In this document: piece after piece, positions 23,101 to 34,578 of the stretch
How positions within the stretch are numbered: position 1 is the stretch's first letter
How the letters are laid out: every line of letters begins with the position of its first letter
Assembly: GCA_007570785.1 (NCBI GenBank)
Contig: ML664175.1
Location: 10,455,441 to 10,519,440 of the forward strand
Reading direction: 5' to 3'
Origin: Antilocapra americana
Lineage: Eukaryota > Chordata > Mammalia > Artiodactyla > Antilocapridae
DNA: 64,000 nt
Made by a program: the position numbers and the translations under genes
The notes under the pieces: generated by a model
Databases searched by the model: none
Told to the model about the DNA's origin: nothing
The model's input: only the letters and a program-made list of their open reading frames with translations

Positions 23101-26100
23101 TATGGTAGGGCTCAGTGTCTGGAACCTGAGCAGCCTATCTCATATTACAGAGGACTAATAAACACTAGGGAGAATTATTCTGCCCTTCAGTAAGTACTTG
23201 TGATAAAGATATATAGAACAAGTAGCTTAATGCATTTTTTTCTTTCAAAGTTTTGTGACTGGTTCTCAATCTTTGTGGTAAGGGCCACTTGTTGGGGTGG
23301 TGTATTGCCTCTACTAGTGAAGCATACTAAGCATTACTGAAACTTAATTAATTTTGCTTTGAACTCACACCGTCTCCCATCTCCTTTCCTGTTTATTATA
23401 CCCTCCTCAGATGTATTTTCAAACTAAAGTATTGTTTGGTTATTGTTGAGAATGGTCACCAGAATTTAGTGGTAAGAAATTATTATTTTTAGGATAGATC
23501 TTTTCATAAATTCAGAGTCTGCATGATTTCTTCCAGTGAGTATAGCCAAAATGAACTCGAGTTAATCATTCAATATATGAGGCAGGGTGATTTGGTGGAT
23601 TCTCAGTACTTAACTAATTAGAGGTATAAAGTATTAAAAAATTACTACTACCAGCAAGGATTTTTATTGGAACGAAACAGAGATTAGGGGCCAGAAATAA
23701 CTTAATGTATAAGTTCCTTAGAGTTTCCAGTTGCAGATTCTTGAAATGGCTCTGGGCTAAGATGCAGATGTTACTTCTGGTCTATTTAAAAATAAATTTA
23801 AAATAGACTAGACTATCATGGTACTGTTCTATTTCTCATAAATTGAAAGGAACTGGTGCTTTCCTATTCAGAAGAAAAAATTACACAGGTTGAAGAAGAA
23901 ACCAAAAAAAAAAAAAAAGACGTAGTGCTTTCCTTAATAGAGAGCTAACTGGACCCAAGATCAAATTGTTTATGGTTTAAAACAATAGCTTTATTTGCTC
24001 CTAGTTTTGTTTTATTGTTACCTGACAAGTCAGTAGCACTGCAGTACCCTGTCCCAGTCTTTAAAGTGCTTCAGAAGTGCCGGTTTATTAAAGAATTTTA
24101 AAACCAGGATACTCTCCTCAATTTTTTTTGTTTTTTTTTTACCCTCGCACACGTCATTAGGCAGTGCTAGGCAGTGCTGTGATTATAGAGCCATCTGCAG
24201 GAAAATTACCAAGTTGCAGCATGGTTAATGATTCTCTTACCATGTTATTTCAATCGGTAAATGAGAAGTGACAAACTGCAGTTCCTGTGGGGAAAGAAAT
24301 GGACAGCCAAGAGATGCAGGAATTACTAGGTAGGGGGACTCCCCAGTTTAATTTTTCAAATAAAACTGCTTTGTCATAGTGAGTTAATCATCAAAAGAAG
24401 CATGCAGTTTCCTTCAGGTTTTACATATTCTCACTAGTTGTAGTTCTGTCTTGTTGAAGGTAAATGATTGCCTTTTAGAAGCTTTGTATGATCTGTTGGT
24501 TCTATCCATGTTAATGACAGGGATACTATTTGTTTAGCTCAAAAAGACATGTATTTGCTTTTCTCTTCCAGGAGGTATAGCTTCTTTTACACATCCTCAT
24601 TTTGGTCATATGGTTGTCAGAAGGGGAATTAAACAAGCGTTCTTTTACCCTATAAGCACAGTTTATATAGCTGATCATTTACATTGACTTTACATATAAG
24701 TGTTTTCTATTTTGTTAATCATTACACATTTCTAATACTCTTGTTAGAGACTTTTGTAAAGAGATGATCAAATATCTGATGTTCTATGGCTGAGACAGAT
24801 GATGTGATTTGTGAACTGTAGCATGAATTTTACTCTGCTCTGAGAAGTTGGTGTATGTGTGTGTCAGTTGCTCCTCACGTCCAACCAATATCCAAGTAAA
24901 TTGTGTACCAGTATTCAGACCAATCTGTAATGTAACTATAACTCTGATGATTGGTTTGACTGAGATTTAGGTACTCCTAAAAAATTAAGTCATAATTGAA
25001 ACAAATGTTTGAAAATATCATCTGAGGAAAGATCACAAAAATCAGGTCTTTGATGTTTAATCTTTTCATACAGTAGAAAGACAGTATTTAGGAGCCTTTT
25101 TACTGATTGATTAGCACCAGCAAGATGAGAGTAATATTGAATTAGAAGAGGCATTATATGATTCCAGATAAATAGCATTATTATATTTAAACAATAGGTA
25201 CTGATTGTCAGTGGATTGGTCTGAAAGAGATGCATTATTTCGCTAGAGTTTTATGTTCTTTATTGTTTGCAAAAGTAAATTTTCTAAATTGTGAGGATAT
25301 TAGGAAAAAACCAGAAGACCAATTTCCTAACCCTTGGGAATCATTTTATTTACAAGACAGCATATACTAGAAAAATTTGCAATATAATGTTCAGATATAA
25401 AAGCCTGGACTCTTGGTATCTGATTTGGCCTCTGATTTAGTTAACCAGGTCAGCTGAAATACTGCACATTTAGGAGAGAGCATTTATTCACCAGTTATCT
25501 TTCTACATGCTAAATAAGGAAGCGGAGACACTAGGGAAGGGTGTTTTGCTTTTGTATCTGCCCACTTGTAGATTCTCTTATTTATTGTCCTTTTAAACCT
25601 GTCTTTACCCCACCCCCCCACCTTCCTTACACCCAATAATGTATTATTATTTTACTGCCTTTTCATAAAGCAGGAATATATTGAGTTCATCTGAGGGATT
25701 ATTCACTTGTAAACTTTGTTTGGCTTTGTTTTTCACTCTGGAAGTCTTGTTTTCCAGAAGTTGATTCCCTCAGAAGTAATGTTGAGACTTTTCATGAGGA
25801 ATCCTATGAGTGGGTTTTAGATTTACTTTTCTTGCCAGATCTTGTGGCCTTTGGTTACACTGGAATGTTGCCTGCTTGTATTAGAAAAATGTGCAGTAAG
25901 ATTGACCACTAACTTGCCTTTATTAATTAATTCAAGATATATAATAAAGTTAAATTGAAATGTTTGTTTAAAAACTTTTTAAAATTTTAGGTCATTCTGG
26001 AAACATTCTTGCTGTGGATAGTTTTAACAAATAGATTTGAGAGTTACAGTGATCAGGAATATCAGGGATAAAGAAGCGCTAATAAAATAAAATACTACAT

Positions 26101-29100
26101 GTGTAATCCCAGGAAATTTTGCATAGCTCTCCAAGGAAGATTTATTTCCCAGTCAACATAAAAATAAGAAGGAAATGGAGCCTGGAATTTAATCTGATGT
26201 TGCCAGAAAGTCTCTACCTAGTTGGTTTTTTGGAAACAGTTTTCCCTAAATCTTCAGGGAAGAAGTAAATTGCATAGGCAAAACATATAATAGCTTTTTC
26301 TTATCTTGTTTAGGTCTGTGCTTGATGATTGTTGGAATGGTAAATAAACATCACATCCTGAACTACTGAGGGTGGGGAAGCATATTTAAAAGTCAGTCCT
26401 CAAACCAGAAATCATCAGTTTGCTAATAAAAGATGTATGGCTCCAAGTCATATTTTTTTCAGGGTTCTCTGACATTTTCATTAATCATGTTGCCAGTGTG
26501 TACAGTAATGCCTGTTTTTCTATAAAAAGTTGGTAATTTTCTTTTTTTTTTTTATTGGCCTTGGTAGTATGAAGGTTGAATCAGATCACATAATCTTAGA
26601 AGAACACATAAGTGATTACATAGAATTGTGAATGGAAACAATTCAGGATAAAAAGTGCACAACAGTTCAGAGCTCCTGTGCAGACTGCACGTCTGTCTGA
26701 AATCAGGTTTAATAAGTGGCCCTGTCTCCAGCTGACTCGTTTTGTCAAACTGAGTCATAGGATTAACCCTTGACATGTTCCTTCAAAAAAAAAAAACCAG
26801 GCAAAGATTAAACAACTGCATTGACTGGAGCAGTGCTTGATCCATCTATATGCATTTTTTCTGTAATATGATTCTGCTTAGGAAAAAAATGGCACTGCAG
26901 CTGTTACATAGATTAAATTAGATTTTTTTCAAGAAATATTTTTGAGGAAGCAACAAAGGGCTTTATCATGGAAGATAATTTGTAATTGTGATAAGAAAAA
27001 TGACTGTCTCCATCAACCAGTTTTAGTTTCCTTTGGGTGAGGCAGACTTCAAAAAGATAATATTTTGGAGTAACAAAGTTAGAAGACCTTACCATAGCAT
27101 ACAAATAAAATACAGGAACATTTTATTTAAATTACTGCAAATTTTCTTGATGATTTGCTGCTTTTGAGGAATAAATTTAATGCCATGTGTATGTAAACTC
27201 CCACCTTATCTCTCTTCTCTCAAGTTTCGACATCCACTCTCAATTTAGACAGTAGTATAAATGAGTGATTATGCTGTGGGGGTGGTTAGTTTAACATATG
27301 TATGAATTTTGTATCTGTGTTTTTGAGAGGAGGAATGAAAAATTAGAAGCAAAAAGTTAATTCCTCAGCTCTGCTTAGAAACTATTACGTTTCAACCTTC
27401 AGGTTTCAGATTTAACGACAGATCTTAGCCAGTTCTCAATAAACTGCTTTAGACCAGCAAAAGAGTATTATACTGTCTGGCCTTTACTCTGATCTTTTTT
27501 AACTTAGATATTTGTTTCTGCTTTCAGAATACCATATAGTTGCCTTTAAAATAAAGGAACTGTTAATGAAATACTCAAATTTTCAATGTGCTTTAATAGC
27601 AAAGATTGCATAGTTGGATTTATTTTTCTGTTTGTTTAACAAACATCATAGTACTGTCTCTCTTTTCTGGCAAGCCCCAAAGAAATGAGCCTAACTACTA
27701 TAGGTGGATTTCTTTTTTTTTAAATCAATGTAAGTTTTCTGTTTGGAGCACTGGTTGTAGGGAGAGACTGTTGAAGTGCCTTGTGGCTCCCCCTTTGCCC
27801 CAGTTCTTTACATTTCTGTTTAAGAATAGGTTTTTTTACATTTTTAAACATTCAGGGGAAAAAAGGAAATTTTATTTTGGATGGTTGATTGTCCTTTTTT
27901 TTGTAAGCTCTGTCAGAGACTGTCTATAAAAGACTAAAATTTACTTGAATGGTTTTAAGGCATGACATTGTTAATTGTAAGTCAACGCTTTTTACACAGC
28001 TCTCTGAGGATTGAAATGAGTCTTTGTGGTCTCTCAGGAGGGAGGAAGTTACAGACCACTCTGCAGACTGGCATTTTAATGGTCTGTTGTACAGTGATGT
28101 TCTTTTGCAGCTGCTGTTTAGCCTTTTCTATATCTGGAGAGTGTAGGGAGATTTTATTGTTATTCTAACACCATCAGCTTTTAAAACATTATGATCTTAG
28201 CTGGCCTTACTGTCTTATTCGGTTTTATTGTTATATTTTAATCAATATTTTTCATAAGAATGGAGAGTTGGGTGATCCCTCACAGAATATTTCTGGAATA
28301 TTCCTTAAGAGTTCTGCTTCATGAAACGTACCTTAAAAAAAGTGATGTGTCCCCTTTTTGCAGCTTGTGAGCCCTCCTCTGATTAGCACAGTTCTGGGAG
28401 AACCTCTGAGGTGCAAGGAGAAGAGATAGTACAAAGAGGTTTTGATGGAGGAGATGGGGGGCAGCAACACAGGGATGAGAGGAAAGAAAAGTTGTTATTC
28501 TGTTTTTCTGGGTTAGAGTCCACACCGAAAGACAAATTGAAAACTTTTTAAATAACAAGCTATGTTTGTGTGTAAGAAACAAAATATTTACAATAAAAAA
28601 ATGTCTAAGACCTTTTGACTTATAAGTATAATGAATTTTTTAAATCTATGAGATATTTATTCCCACACTGAGTATTTTTCCTTTTTCAGAAATTTGAGCA
28701 TTAGCATAAAAGTTTGAATATATTAAATATTAGTTTAAGATGATAGTCTTTGGAGGAAAGACTTCTGAGAAATCTGTTTTAGTTTATTAGCAACAGTGAA
28801 CATTTTGTGTATACATACCAGCCTTTCATCTATTTATATAAGGAAAAACAAAACCTTGTTTGTTTTTTCTTTTTAATTATTCAGTTGCTTCGTACATATC
28901 CTAGAACAGTGTAATCCATTTTAAACTTTTATTTGATATTATGAGTGAGGAATTTAAAGAGCTTTAGAACTGAAAACCTGTATTAAATATATAACATAAA
29001 AAATCATGGTTCTAGCTAGTTGAGAGGTACTTACATGACAGGCCTGCTTTCTCCAGGAAGTGACTTTGTACATGGCTTAACTGTTTAGATCCTTCTTGTT

Positions 29101-29379
29101 ACACATGATCCAGTGTTTCCAAATCCTGATTGCTTGATCATGGTTTATCAACGCTGGAAGAAACTTTAGGCCATGCAAGTTGGTAATGTCTTTAGAAATG
29201 TAGAAAGCTAGGTTTTCCTGCTAGAAGTGCTCTAATTTAATAGATTAGCATATCTGTCAGTTTGCCTTTCTTGGAGAAAGACATATATACCATAATATAA
29301 TGACAATGTTAATAATTCCTTGGGCTATATGCCTCCAGGACACTATATTGCTTTTTATTATTTAGCACTTGTGACTTCT

Positions 29380-29645
29380 ATTTTTTAAAATTCTAAAATT
29401 TGTTTTATCGATGTCCACCACCCATGCAAGAACCTGATAAGAGATTGAAAGAGGTTACTTACAGCATAAACCCTCCCTCTCTGCTCTGTGAGTTGGTTCA
29501 GTCCTATTTTGCATAAGTTCCTTTTGAGTAGATCCATGTGTGGATGCATAGTGCTGAAGACTTAACTCTGTTGGGCTGTGTGGATGTATGTCTTGGAGAG
29601 AAGCTGTGTGTATTAACTGCAAATAGTAACATTTTCAAAATCAAC
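29380..29645 (+). promoter_or_regulatory. Putative 5' leader / proximal promoter of the HEBAlt transcript
   Basis: Region immediately upstream of the HEBAlt start codon, which must hold its 5' leader and probably part of its promoter, because no splice acceptor is needed for an initiating exon. No convincing TATA box or CpG island is visible. An octamer-like 'ttttgcataa' lies near 29510. At least three out-of-frame upstream ATGs (29536, 29584, 29588) open short reading frames. Promoter placement is inferred from known HEBAlt biology, not from a core-promoter motif. Confidence 0.4.
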
Positions 29646-29714
29646 ATGTATTGTGCCTATCCTGTCCCTGGAATGGGCAGCAGTTCTTTGATGTATTACT
29701 ACAATGGGAAAACG
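29646..29714 (+). CDS. TCF12: TCF12 alternative first coding exon (HEBAlt N-terminus)
   Basis: Alternative initiating exon of the short isoform HEBAlt, reported to be important in early T-cell development. The ATG at 29646 has A at -3. It opens 23 codons beginning M-Y-C-A-Y-P-V-P-G-M-G and ending L-M-Y-Y-Y-N-G-K-T, followed by the donor GTAAGT at 29715. It ends in phase 0, so it joins the exon at 40248 to give T-V-Y-A-P, as in known HEBAlt. Five of 23 residues are tyrosine (positions 2, 5, 17, 18, 19). The frame stays open upstream to a TAG at 29529, with one further in-frame ATG at 29544 in weak context. I chose 29646 because of its better context and match to the known isoform. The isoform lacks AD1 and the NLS exons. 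The transcription start was not determined. Confidence 0.93.
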
Positions 29715-32700
29715 GTAAGTCTTTTTCTTTGTTCAGATAGCTTCTTAGTGGCTTGTTTAAGGGAAAGCAGGGTAGGTTAATTACTTTTTACTAAAACCTG
29801 TGAGGTTTTATCATTTATTCTACACTATGTTAAGAATGTATGTTTCTTTGTAAATAAGATTAGAAAGTTGTCTTTGACACAGTTACAATAGTTTCTTACT
29901 TTTATTTTTAAAATAATATCTGACAAATTCAAGTTTAGTTTTTATATTATAGCTAATGCCTGATGTCTTTACTAGCAGTGAGCTTCAAACTACATTAGTT
30001 TCAGTGTTTTCTTATGTTGTAAACATATAATTTGTATGTAAAATACACATTTAACACAGAAAGAGAAAGAGGGAAGATTGCTTGATGCTTTGTAGATAGA
30101 AGGGAAAGATGAAAGTCATCTTGGATATTCATAAAAATAACAAGTATGAAGCTCTGGGAATGATTAGGGAAGCAGTCAGCTAGTGAGGGCCGTATTTCCT
30201 GTTTGGAGTTTCGGGTCCAGAGCCTGACTTTACTCGGATACCATCTGTTTCCAATCAGACTAGAATTTTGACCCTGTACAGATTCATAAAATAAATCAGT
30301 ATTTTTCAAAGAATGTATTTGTACATCTTCCAAAGAATTTATTTCTGGCCAATTTATAGCACATGCTTCAGTGTTTTAAAATAATACCTTTCCGTGTTGC
30401 TAAGTAAAACTTTTCTACTTTTTAATTTTTCAGTATTAATTACATAGTATACTGTTTACACAGGCAGTATCTTTATGTCAGAAGATTTTGTGTATTCTAA
30501 AAAGAAAATATTATTCTCTGGAATATTCAGTAGAAGTTATCTTTATAAGATAGTTGATAAACATAAAAATGTTATTAGTGAATAACAATCTTGAGTTTAT
30601 GTCAGGAATTCGGTTTTTTCCTCAGTTATTCCAAAACAATGTTTGATCTCAGGTGTTTTATTAAATACGTAAATGACTTTAGTGAGGTTTTTTTGGTCAT
30701 TAATGTAGACATTTTCAGTGTTAATCTTTGAAGTTACCACAAAATTAATCACATTTATGTTTGTCCCTTCCCTTTTTACCACTTGAAAATGTTTTAAAGT
30801 AGCATATGTCTTTAACCATGGTACATAAGAACTAAAGAAAGTACTTTTTCATTCTCTGACTGCTTTGGTAAGGCCTCTTTGGACTTTGTTAGCATCTGGT
30901 TCTTAACTTTTGAGTAAGCTTTCTTAACAAATGACAGGCAAGCCAAAATTTCATAAACTCGTTAAAAAGTATGTGTTCACACTACCCATACAAACAGAGC
31001 TTTGGAGAATGTAAGAGGTAGATTTAGATGGATAGTATAGGTGAAATAATTTGATGTCTATATAATTTCCTTGCCAACTGTCTTTCAAGTATGAAAATAT
31101 TTTTCTTCTGTGTCCAATTTTAAGTAAAATAGTCTCTTTGAAAATGGTGTATGTGTGTGTGAGTTTAGTAAAATTAATTATACAGGACCCCTGAAGCAGA
31201 TAGACTATAACACAAATTGAGTTTAGATTTTATTCTTTTGCGAGCACAGATCACTCTATTACAGCATTTCTCTTTGTTCTACATTGCGGGGGTGGGTAAC
31301 AGCTTTGATCGTATTAAGTATTTCCAGGCTTACGGTGGATGACATGGCTGGTATGTTAGAGAAGTGTAGCCTGAAAGTTGATAGCCTGTGCTTGATATGG
31401 GTCAAAGGTGACTTCTATGTTGTTAAAAAATGCGTAAAGAATGGTATATTTTCTTAGTCTTCTCTGTCTTAAGGCCTTAGTCTTATATGTGTTTTCCTCT
31501 CTGTATTTTATTTTTACCACATCTAATTTATTTTTTATTATTATTATTCAATAAGAAAATCATATAGTATACAATTTATTATCCAAAGACTGTGTTAAAA
31601 ATCTCATCTTTTTATATATTGGGAAATATCTACCCATCAATGCTTAATAATAAAAGCTAGCACTTTAATATTGGCAGAGTCTGAAATAATATTTCTTCAC
31701 TTGAGCTATGAAATTTTTTTTATATAATTCTCATTATAAGCCAATTAAGTTTAAGCCCACTTTTTATTAATAACTCCATTTTATCAATTTATTTTAAGAT
31801 GATAGGACATTAATATTTTGAAATGCTAGTAAGTTCACATTGATTTCATTTTTAAAATCCTTTTATGGATATTACAATGATACTGGGCTGAGTGATACTG
31901 GACTTCAGGAAAATACTTTCCTATTTTTCTGATTTTTATTTTTACATTTTCAAACTGATTCCCTATGTTTAAGGATGCTTGAGATAATTTAATAAATAGA
32001 CTGAACAGACTCTAGGAAAAATTCTAGATTAATCAGAAAAGAGCCTTTTCATATTTTGGTAAATTTAAGATTATGTGGCCATATTGTATTGCTGGAAATA
32101 TAAGAAGCTTGGGCATTTTTGTGCAGAAAAGGCAAAAATGTTAACCCTGTTTTCCTTGCTGTTTGAAAAGAGAAAGTGTTAATGTTCTGTATCATACATT
32201 ATTTTTGTGTAGAAGTATTATATACCATGCTGTAAGATATTAATATGTGTTCATGATAAATAGGGGACTTAAAATCACTTTGAATATTATCTATTTTCTG
32301 AACTTTGAAAAATAGCAAGAAAAAATAATGGATTTCTGAGGTTCCTTACTTACAAAGAACTTGGCCTGCACTCAGTTTTCCATAGATATGACTAAATTGT
32401 ATCCTTTATACAGAAAGGTAGAGACTGCTAGAGGTAAAGAAAGGAAAGTTTGGGGAGGAGAGGATTCCTGTTCTCTTCACCTTGGTATTCTGGAGTTTAG
32501 CCTTCCTTTGATCTGATCAGCCTCCATTTTCTAGACCTTGAACTGAAGATGCTACAAAGTGTTCCAGGTATAAAAATTGCAGCAAGTACAGACATGATGC
32601 TCTTTTCATTATATCAGGGAATTACTTTAATCTTTTAGAGACAACACAGAAATCCAAGTTTTAAAACCAAAGCTTAGAAACACATTTTGAACATTCAGCT

Positions 32701-32754
32701 TTGTATGGAATCTGGGGAAGGAGAGACGGGAACTAACACGATCTTTAAAGGCTA

Positions 32755-32960
32755 CTCTGTTTCAGGAACTCTGCTGGGGACTTCATGTTTACCTCATTTA
32801 ATTCTAACAACCACTCTGTCATTTAGCTATTACTAGCCTCCTTTCATAAGTAAGGAAAATGAAGTGCTGAGTAGTTAAGTAACTTATGTAACCTCCCCCT
32901 TCCCCCCCACCCCCATTAGTAAGCTTTGAGGCTAGACTTGAACCCAGGTCTTTCTCCCAG
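32755..32960 (+). repeat. MIR SINE
   Basis: 'tcatttaattctaacaacca', 'gtagttaagtaacttatgta' and 'gacttgaacccaggtcttt' in canonical MIR order, with a C-rich insertion near 32893. Confidence 0.8.
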
Positions 32961-33735
32961 GAGCAACTTTTCCTCTTCTATTATTATCCAAGGACAAGTA
33001 AACTGGTGTCCATAGCAGAGAGCCAGATCTCACTAATCCATGCTATTGGTTGTATCAGAGTACTACATTGGAAAGAGAATGTCACTGAGAAAAGTACTAG
33101 GCTATTCTTACACATAAATATGTTTCGCATATTTGATCAGATTTACAGTTTTATGAATGTTAATTGATATAGTCTGTCAAGCAACTTTTTACTAGTTTGT
33201 TTTTAAGCTGAAGAACTTAAAACTATCCTAGATAGAATTTAAATGCAGGAAATTAGCAAGTCTCTTCTAATACAACTCATAGTATTGAAAATTGGTTTAG
33301 CCATGGTTTTGGCACCTGCCTCTCCACATAATTTGTATTTTCATAAGAATTAGAGTAGCATGGAGCTAAAATTGCCTTATGAATGCTTCTAAGACTTATT
33401 TTTCAAATAAACATTTTCAGTTGATAAAAGCACAGAAACCAGTATGAGACCATATAGAGCTACAGTTCTGTTCTTTTGGGGATTTACTGCTAATTAACAT
33501 GAGAGAGGAAAGTTTAATTAAATTAATTCAAATTTCCAGGCTATCTGTGGACCCAGTAGAGTTAAATCTACATTTGTATGATGAGGAAAACATGAAGTCA
33601 TTTAAGAATTCTCTAAAGTTACAACGCTTAGAGACATTAAATGACAAGTTTAGCTTCCATCTGCTTTGATTTTTTTTTTTTCCCCTTTACGAAGATTTTC
33701 TGAGACTGTATTCTAGGTTTGAATCCAAGAAGGTC

Positions 33736-33757
33736 TTTTTTTTTTTTTTTTTTTTTT
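33736..33757. repeat. Poly-T tract (22)
   Basis: Uninterrupted run of about 22 T, with no recognisable SINE attached. Confidence 0.9.
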
Positions 33758-34543
33758 AATTCAAGTGAGCACAAATAACAGGAAGTTAAAACTAAAACCC
33801 CTGCCAGGAGAGTATGTTGTCACTGGTCAGGTTTATTAATGTTTTAAAGAAATTTATGTCCTTTTCCACTTGCTCATGAACATGTTAAAGAAAGGGATCA
33901 GGTGCTTTATTGTTAGGTCTAAATATTTTTTAAAATGTAGATAGCTAAGAAGTGACACTCATTGATGTGTTTAGTATATCATCCTAGCATGTGAATTTCA
34001 AACCCAGTCCCTTAAAAATTTCATGGTTTATCTCTTAGGGAAAAAAAATTGTACCTATTGTAAAAAATGATACTGATTACAATAAAGAACTGATGAGACA
34101 AACCTAGTGATGTTAACTTAAGGTTAATTAAAATGTGTTTGACTTACCTAAGGATAAATTCTCACGTTTGAAAATCACTATTACTCAACTATACTTTTTA
34201 GACAGTGGAAGTAGTAATTGATTTTAAGCTACTTTGTACTGAAAGCTAGAATTCTTTTTCTTATTGTTAAAAAGGAAATTTTACAATATTTCACCCCTAA
34301 ACATCCTCTGGAAATTCTTGGAGAGAAGTTGATTCTTTGAAAGATATTGATCCTTTTATTGATGATACTTTGAAAATATAAACGTGTATGTTTTTTACAG
34401 AAATTTCATGTTATTTTACTAGGCTAACTAATTAGATGAGAAGAATCTTCCATAGATAGCTTATGTGTCCCTGAGTTAGTCCTTCTACTTTATTTTGCTT
34501 TATGATGCTTTTTGGTTTCAGTTCTTAAAGTATTTAGTATTGG

Positions 34544-34546
<3 letters not shown>

Positions 34547-34575
<29 letters not shown>
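34547..34575. repeat. (TA)n microsatellite
   Basis: About 14 uninterrupted TA units followed by 'ccccc'. Confidence 0.95.

Positions 34576-34578
<3 letters not shown>

Larger units (their letters stand above)
7748..29645 (+). other. TCF12 long intron, 5' part up to the HEBAlt exon
   Basis: First 21.9 kb of the 32.5-kb intron as spliced in long transcripts. 7748-10590 and 10725-11700 show no recognised element. MIRs lie at 10600-10720, 11705-11850 and 12172-12270. A CHR SINE and BovB occupy 12340-14185. 14190-16485 holds nothing recognised. SINEs and the 131-bp duplication fill 16488-20735, with an L2 at 20820-21290 and a MIR at 22955-23100. 23100-29380 is AT-rich without a recognised young repeat, apart from poly-A/poly-T tracts such as 23905-23919 and a possible short SINE scrap near 24860. 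Small open frames here look like chance. Confidence 0.75.

Noticed and set aside
29440..29530. Possible TATA or CpG-island promoter for HEBAlt
   Set aside because: No TATA-like box at a sensible distance and very few CpG dinucleotides. Only a broad, low-confidence leader/promoter region is reported.
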